The translations under genes and the position numbers were made by a program. The notes below the pieces were generated by a model. It was not told the origin of the DNA, ran no database searches, and saw only the letters and a program-made list of their open reading frames with translations. This document shows positions 40,112 to 42,979 of a DNA stretch of 42,979 bases, in pieces (positions within the stretch are counted from its first letter, which is position 1; each line of letters starts with the position of its first letter). Source of the stretch: Patescibacteria group bacterium (lineage in GTDB: Bacteria > Patescibacteriota > Saccharimonadia > Saccharimonadales > UBA4665); NCBI GenBank assembly GCA_030271625.1, contig JARXKN010000005.1, positions 1-42,979 of the forward strand, written 5' to 3'.

Positions 40112-40471
40112 CTATATTTCTAGTAAATCTCGACTGCCCTTGCGCTCGTTACAGGGAGCGCAGCAAGGAGCCAAGTTGCTCATTTCAAATCTCAGTTCCG
40201 GGTTTCGACTCCGGCTCTTGATATGGTCGAGCGTTAATGTTTCGGTTGTTAATGTACCGGGACAATTGGGGGCTATCCGTAAATAGCATGTCCAGGTTCC
40301 AGTCTTAGTTGCGTTAGCTTGTATCCAGGCGTGTCTGGTCTCTATCCACTTTGTTGTTACGGGGCCAAATCGATTCAAGGCTTTCCGCTGCTTCATGGCC
40401 ACTCTCGGCTTATTAAAGCAGTGGAAAGCGGTGTGTATTTCTGACCCACAATGTACGCATGGTTTACTCAC
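40112..40471 (-). CDS. HNH endonuclease, McrA-like
   Basis: A 119-residue protein. A Cys pair at the start (CVHCG), then the HNH core: LTLDHIKSRSRNPELRF, SNLAPCCAPCNERKGSRD, with the H-N-H/C-x2-C pattern. GTG start overlaps the 30-residue gene. A small phage nuclease possibly acting on host DNA or in packaging or recombination. Confidence 0.85.
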   Translation of the reverse strand: MSKPCVHCGSEIHTAFHCFNKPRVAMKQRKALNRFGPVTTKWIETRHAWIQANATKTGTWTCYLRIAPNCPGTLTTETLTLDHIKSRSRNPELRFEMSNLAPCCAPCNERKGSRDLLEI

Positions 40472-40556
40472 AGTGACAACGTATTCGTGATTTTGGTTTG
40501 TCTGGTTTGATAGGTCGTGAGCATTGTAAACATAGTCGCTCTACCTTATTCGTCAC
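40464..40556 (-). CDS. 30-residue zinc-binding mini-protein
   Basis: GTG at 40556 after AAAGG, within the end of the winged-helix gene. Product MTNKVERLCLQCSRPIKPDK and then a basic segment ending RCHCE: C9-x2-C12 with C27 and C29. Stop overlaps the HNH start. Likely a mini zinc ribbon. Confidence 0.6.
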   Translation of the reverse strand: MTNKVERLCLQCSRPIKPDKPKSRIRCHCE

Positions 40557-40791
40557 GCTTACCTTTGTAGAAGTAGCGCCAGACGCCGGGGCGCTCATAC
40601 TCCGACTGGATAACGTGGCCATCTTTGCGTAGTTCTGAAATACGCATAGTATAGTTGCCAGCAATTCGCATTAAGTCGACGTTAGTAACCGTTCCGGTTG
40701 GTGCGTTCTTTAGCAAGTTCAACATCCGGGTGCGCTGCGATAAGTAGCGCGTCGTTTCTTCTCTGACGTTTGGTTTTTTAGTTAGTTCCAT
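40546..40791 (-). CDS. winged-helix/HTH protein, 81 aa
   Basis: N-terminal basic arm, then helices RTRMLNLLKNAPTGTVTNVD and LMRIAGNYTMRISELRKDG, followed by a wing (HVIQSEYERPGVWRYFYKG). Best candidate in the window for an early regulator, although unlike CI or Cro. Overlaps both neighbours. Confidence 0.7.
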   Translation of the reverse strand: MELTKKPNVREETTRYLSQRTRMLNLLKNAPTGTVTNVDLMRIAGNYTMRISELRKDGHVIQSEYERPGVWRYFYKGKRDE

Positions 40792-41230
40792 CTAGCCCTC
40801 CCAATTGGCTTAATTTTTCAATTCTGGTCGTTGTGTACGGACGTCCGTCCGGAATCATGTTTTCTCTCAGTCGGCTGGCTGCCTCCCCTAATTCGGTTAA
40901 ATGCTCGGCTAAATATTTGTCAGTGTCTGTTTTAGAAGGCTTTAGGAGTAAGTCCAAGGTGTCTTCATCAAATACCTCACGCATGTAAGCTTTGTCGTAG
41001 GTCATGCGCTGAACAATCGACTGGCGGAATAAATAGCCGTCTATTTCCAATTGACCTTTGTAGTCTAAGAACGGTTCGAGAACTAGCTTTAGTCGGCTTT
41101 TAACCTTCTCGTATGCCTTGATATAGTCGCTAGCTACCAGCCATCCCTCTTTAATCTCGGCGGCTGTAGCAGCGTTAAACTCTAGCACTTCGCCGGTAGA
41201 TGGAACGGTGACCGCAATGTGCTTAGTCAT
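40778..41230 (-). CDS. hypothetical helical protein, 150 aa
   Basis: ATG at 41230 inside the zinc-ribbon gene. MTKHIAVTVPSTGEVLEFN, then long helices (YIKAYEKVKSRLKLVLEPFL, LAEHLTELGEAASRLREN). It neighbours ERF, so a recombination partner similar to Gp157-type proteins is possible but not shown by sequence. Confidence 0.7.
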   Translation of the reverse strand: MTKHIAVTVPSTGEVLEFNAATAAEIKEGWLVASDYIKAYEKVKSRLKLVLEPFLDYKGQLEIDGYLFRQSIVQRMTYDKAYMREVFDEDTLDLLLKPSKTDTDKYLAEHLTELGEAASRLRENMIPDGRPYTTTRIEKLSQLGGLDGTN

Positions 41231-41327
41231 GAGGGCCGTCCCCGCCATTAGGGTCTTCACAGTTCTGGCAGATAGTCCAGTAAGTGTTCTTAACCCCGCA
41301 AGCTACACAGGTGTATATTTTGTTCAT
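41223..41327 (-). CDS. 34-residue zinc-ribbon mini-protein
   Basis: MNKIYTCVACGVKNTYWTIC begins a two-pair ribbon: C7-x2-C10 and C20-x2-C23, followed by an acidic Gly-rich end. Lies between two genes with a 2-bp gap and an 8-bp overlap. The clear Cys-pair spacing makes it a convincing gene. Confidence 0.75.
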   Translation of the reverse strand: MNKIYTCVACGVKNTYWTICQNCEDPNGGDGPHD

Positions 41328-41329
41328 GG

Positions 41330-41563
41330 CTAAAATGGCTCCGATATTGTCGAGCGTTTCAGCTGTTCAATTAACCGTTGGTAGGCTGGTGCAGTATGGT
41401 CGACGACTACGCCGTAACCGCCCCAGTTGTATACCATCTCAAATATCTGCTTATCTAAATCGTTAAACGGTACCGCTTCGCCGGGATAGCCGTGGACATC
41501 TGGGTCACCAGCTCCTCGGCCGTCTGCAAAAGTACCTTCTTGGTCATCGATTACGTCGTTCAT
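41330..41563 (-). CDS. hypothetical protein, 77 aa
   Basis: Begins MNDVIDDQEGTFADGRGAGD (disordered, acidic), then a globular part (DKQIFEMVYNWGGYGVVVDH, YQRLIEQLKR). Two bases after the ERF gene stop. Function unknown. Confidence 0.7.
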   Translation of the reverse strand: MNDVIDDQEGTFADGRGAGDPDVHGYPGEAVPFNDLDKQIFEMVYNWGGYGVVVDHTAPAYQRLIEQLKRSTISEPF

Positions 41564-41565
41564 GA

Positions 41566-42156
41566 TTAAGCTCCCATCATGTCTAGGACGCCAGAAGCGG
41601 CCTCTTTAGTTAGTGGTAGCGATACCCCGTACTCTTCTATAAGATGTCCGGGAATGTCTTCTTCTGATTTAACTTCACCTCTTTCTTTTAGCTTTAGGGC
41701 AATAAGCTGGCGCTGTTTGTCGGTGGCCAGGTCGGTCACGGTCTTGGGTACTGTCTTTGCAGGTGTTGGTGTGTTATGGTCTGCGTCCTTGTTATCGTCC
41801 AGGGCAAAGAGTCCTCCTAGAGCGTACTTACGAGCATAGCTACTGGCCATGCCAGTTACTTGGCTAGCATCGAGGCCCCTAGATATTTCTCCCTCCCATG
41901 CTTCTGCGGCGGCTTCTATCGTTTCACCGGCTGCGTCAAAAGCTCGGGCTATTGCCTTTACATAATTACGCTCACCAACTTGCACAATGGTATCGGTTAG
42001 AATCAAGCCAAGCTCATGCTTATCTAAGATTGGTTTGGCTGCTTCTAAAATCTGTTCAGCTGAACGGTGCGCGCCGAAGCGTCCGTTCAACGATTTTGGA
42101 GCCTTAAGCTCTTTTTGCACCGCCATAAGACGGCTATATATATTCTGTTCAGTCAT
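41566..42156 (-). CDS. erf: ERF-family single-strand annealing protein
   Basis: A 196-residue recombinase that anneals complementary single strands. The ERF core (1-125) is clear: YSRLMAVQKELKAPKSLNG at the start and SSYARKYALGGLFALDDNKD near 105. A Pro/Thr linker (130-142) leads to a helical C-terminal domain. It may circularise or repair phage DNA together with the PolB-type exonuclease. The second-largest protein of the early block after none other recognised for DNA metabolism there. Confidence 0.9.
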   Translation of the reverse strand: MTEQNIYSRLMAVQKELKAPKSLNGRFGAHRSAEQILEAAKPILDKHELGLILTDTIVQVGERNYVKAIARAFDAAGETIEAAAEAWEGEISRGLDASQVTGMASSYARKYALGGLFALDDNKDADHNTPTPAKTVPKTVTDLATDKQRQLIALKLKERGEVKSEEDIPGHLIEEYGVSLPLTKEAASGVLDMMGA

Positions 42157-42186
42157 AGTTCTTATTCCTCCCTATGTTCTAAATAC

Positions 42187-42312
42187 TTACTTGCTGATAA
42201 CTGGTATGCGACAGACGAGCGTTGGCGTCTTCTGTATGCGTATCGGATGGCCAGTAAATTGGTGGCGGTGTTCACCGCTTAAATATCTGAGTACGCGTGA
42301 GTTGTGTTTCAT
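42187..42312 (-). CDS. basic 41-residue protein
   Basis: ATG at 42312 is preceded by AAGGGGG at close spacing. MKHNSRVLRYLSGEHRHQFT and a basic remainder ending CRIPVISK; rich in Arg and His. Lies between the TM protein and ERF. Function unknown. Confidence 0.55.
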   Translation of the reverse strand: MKHNSRVLRYLSGEHRHQFTGHPIRIQKTPTLVCRIPVISK

Positions 42313-42320
42313 ATACCCCC

Positions 42321-42473
42321 TTAACCGGTAATGCCCGCTACTAATATGTAAATGCCTTCTAAGACGGCGGCTGTGCAAAGCAGAAATGCCTGGTGTCTTA
42401 CAATGAGCTTCCACATGACTTCGAGGCTTCCCATTTGTTCAAATGTTCGTGCTTTTACTGTTGCTGTTTTCAT
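42321..42473 (-). CDS. small membrane protein, first early gene
   Basis: A 50-residue product with a strong SD (AGGAGA, 5-6-nt spacing). Polar start (MKTATVKARTFEQMGSLEVM), then a hydrophobic helix (about 29-48, AFLLCTAAVLEG, IYILVAGITG). As the first gene after the long folded leader it is probably made very early. Possibly a membrane-acting takeover or exclusion peptide. Confidence 0.7.
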   Translation of the reverse strand: MKTATVKARTFEQMGSLEVMWKLIVRHQAFLLCTAAVLEGIYILVAGITG

Positions 42474-42503
42474 ATTTATCTCCTGTTATTGTTTTGTATA
42501 TTC

Positions 42504-42574
42504 CGTGTACCCGTGGAGGCCGCCCAAGATTCGCACTTGGGTATCAGCTCTAGCCAGCCCATTACGGGTACACG
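42504..42574 (-). ncRNA. 71-nt structured element in early leader
   Basis: An 11-bp perfect outer stem (42504-42514 with 42564-42574), an inner stem GGGCUG/CGGCCU (six pairs, two of them G-U), and directly stacked on it a 6-bp hairpin CCCAAG-UGCGAAU-CUUGGG (minus strand) whose loop has the T-loop pattern of tRNA. It ends 30 nt before the first early start codon. Not a tRNA: there is no matching D arm or acceptor. Could be a riboswitch-like or protein-binding element. Confidence 0.5.
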
Positions 42575-42581
42575 ATTTGTT

Positions 42582-42685
42582 GATTGAGCGGCTAACACTA
42601 GCGGCGTGCCTTATCCAAGTAGCGTCCTAGTATGCACTCGGCCGGTAACACTTCCTGTCGACCCGCTAGTGTCCGCCACTCAATC
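42582..42685 (-). repeat. long imperfect hairpin, 23-bp arms
   Basis: 42582-42604 is the reverse complement of 42663-42685 at 20 of 23 positions, with a 58-nt loop. Adjacent to the 71-nt element, so the early leader would be almost wholly folded. It may also be DNA-level protein sites or an origin structure. Confidence 0.65.
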
Positions 42686-42741
42686 GTTCCTGATTTTTAA
42701 GCAGCAAGAAGCTGACCTATGAGTAGGCTGTTAGCTTCTAT

Positions 42742-42771
42742 GTTGTACTCCGCCTAATTAAAGGCTCTCAA
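42742..42771 (-). promoter_or_regulatory. weak candidate early promoter
   Basis: TTGAGA (42766-42771) and TACAAC (42742-42747) on the minus strand, 18 bp apart. Transcription from here would give a leader of about 260 nt containing both structured elements. The -10 is a poor match. Confidence 0.25.
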
Positions 42772-42797
42772 TTCTTTGGCTGTTCCGATGTAGTGTC

Positions 42798-42812
42798 CAG
42801 TTCACAGAACTG
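42798..42812. promoter_or_regulatory. 15-bp palindrome, operator candidate
   Basis: CAGTTC-ACA-GAACTG is a perfect dyad just upstream of the candidate early promoter, as expected for a repressor site. No repressor gene of known family is seen in the window. Confidence 0.4.
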
Positions 42813-42856
42813 TTTGTTGACCTCTGTTACGGTAGCCCAGTGGTTTGTACTGTTTC

Positions 42857-42884
42857 GGTCTGAAAGTCTAGTTCATGGCCGAAA
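42857..42884 (+). repeat. flanking direct repeat, right copy
   Basis: Partner of 203-229 (25 of 27 matches) and includes the motif GTTCATGGCCGAAA. About 75 bp from the right att core copy, on the side opposite to the left copy once the ends are joined. Confidence 0.6.
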
Positions 42885-42891
42885 ATAATAA

Positions 42892-42919
42892 AAACCGCTA
42901 GTCAAGATGACTAACGGTT
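42892..42919 (-). terminator. terminator after tRNA-Thr 3' end
   Basis: 42893-42904 and 42908-42919 form a 12-bp stem with one mismatch and a 3-nt loop; on the minus strand it is followed by TTTTATTATTTT. It sits 11 bp after the tRNA 3' end, so the phage brings a terminator for the tRNA it rebuilds on integration. Confidence 0.75.
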
Positions 42920-42930
42920 GTAAACAGTAG

Positions 42931-42979
42931 TGGAGCCACGAAAGAGATTTGAACTCTTGACCCCTTCCTTACCATGGAA
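42931..42979 (-). tRNA. tRNA-Thr(GGT), 3' half only
   Basis: On the minus strand: anticodon arm CTTCC-type stem with loop ATGGTAA (anticodon GGT), T arm AAGAG-TTCAAAT-CTCTT, the 3' acceptor strand, a T discriminator and encoded CCA ending at 42931. The matching 5' half (acceptor GCCACGA and D arm) is absent from the other end of the window, so this is the piece carried in attP or present at attR to restore the host gene. Confidence 0.85.
42959..42979. repeat. att core, right copy (21-bp terminal direct repeat)
   Basis: Same 21 bases as 1-21, here in the context of the tRNA 3' half. The expected crossover is in the 7-bp anticodon loop at 42969-42975. Confidence 0.8.

Noticed and set aside
42504-42574. 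A tRNA gene on either strand, prompted by the T-loop-like hairpin and an anticodon-like loop on the plus strand.
   Set aside because: No matching D arm and T arm together with a 7-bp acceptor; the outer stem is 11 bp.

Overview
The window looks like the complete genome of a temperate, tailed phage with a siphovirus-type long non-contractile tail, or the same element as a prophage. It carries an HK97-type head protease with a scaffold, a major capsid protein, terminase, portal, neck and tail genes, a tape measure protein, a GH25 endolysin and a tyrosine integrase. The first 21 and last 21 bases are identical. That 21-mer is the anticodon arm of a tRNA-Thr(GGT) gene, and the 3' half of the tRNA, with encoded CCA and a terminator, lies just inside the right end. 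This fits either a circular molecule cut inside attP or a prophage bounded by attL/attR. TGA is used as a stop and GGAG-type Shine-Dalgarno (SD) sites are common, so the code is standard. A GH25 lysin points to a monoderm host. A CPR/Saccharibacteria-like host is possible, but nothing here proves it.

Layout. (1) 1-1194 holds no convincing gene. It contains the att core, an iteron-like repeated motif, a good promoter followed by a terminator-like hairpin (possible small RNA), and about 0.8 kb rich in short hairpins. (2) The integrase is on + (1195-2025). (3) A minus-strand lysis and accessory cluster runs from 6353 down to 2038: coiled-coil/TM protein, two small membrane proteins, GH25 lysin, HNH-like protein, PolB-type exonuclease and small unknowns. 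(4) A plus-strand head-tail block runs 6472-16015: protease with nested scaffold, capsid, connectors, tail tube, frameshifted tail chaperone, tape measure and distal tail protein. It is interrupted by one opposite-strand exported protein (moron). (5) A 26-kb minus-strand block runs from 42473 down to 16012. It starts with a string of tiny early genes (ERF recombinase, many Cys-rich mini-proteins, KGG-type proteins, HNH). After a terminator come GroES/GroEL, a methyltransferase, a glycosyltransferase, an HTH protein, terminase, portal, MuF protein, and finally adsorption genes, including a 1484-residue baseplate protein with 51 copies of a 14-residue repeat.

Several genes found here are very short (18-59 codons). 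They were located by start/stop overlaps (ATGA, TAATG, GTGA) and SD sites. No replication initiator, helicase, primase, polymerase or CI-like repressor was recognised. The packaging and portal genes are transcribed opposite to the capsid genes, which is unusual. The major capsid gene, the tail tube gene and an unknown minus-strand virion-type gene share a similar upstream sequence, a candidate late promoter.

Most interesting items: the structured, gene-free 2 kb around att; the long folded leader of the early operon; the 51-repeat baseplate protein; the chaperonin/methyltransferase/glycosyltransferase cassette; and the shared late-gene leader.
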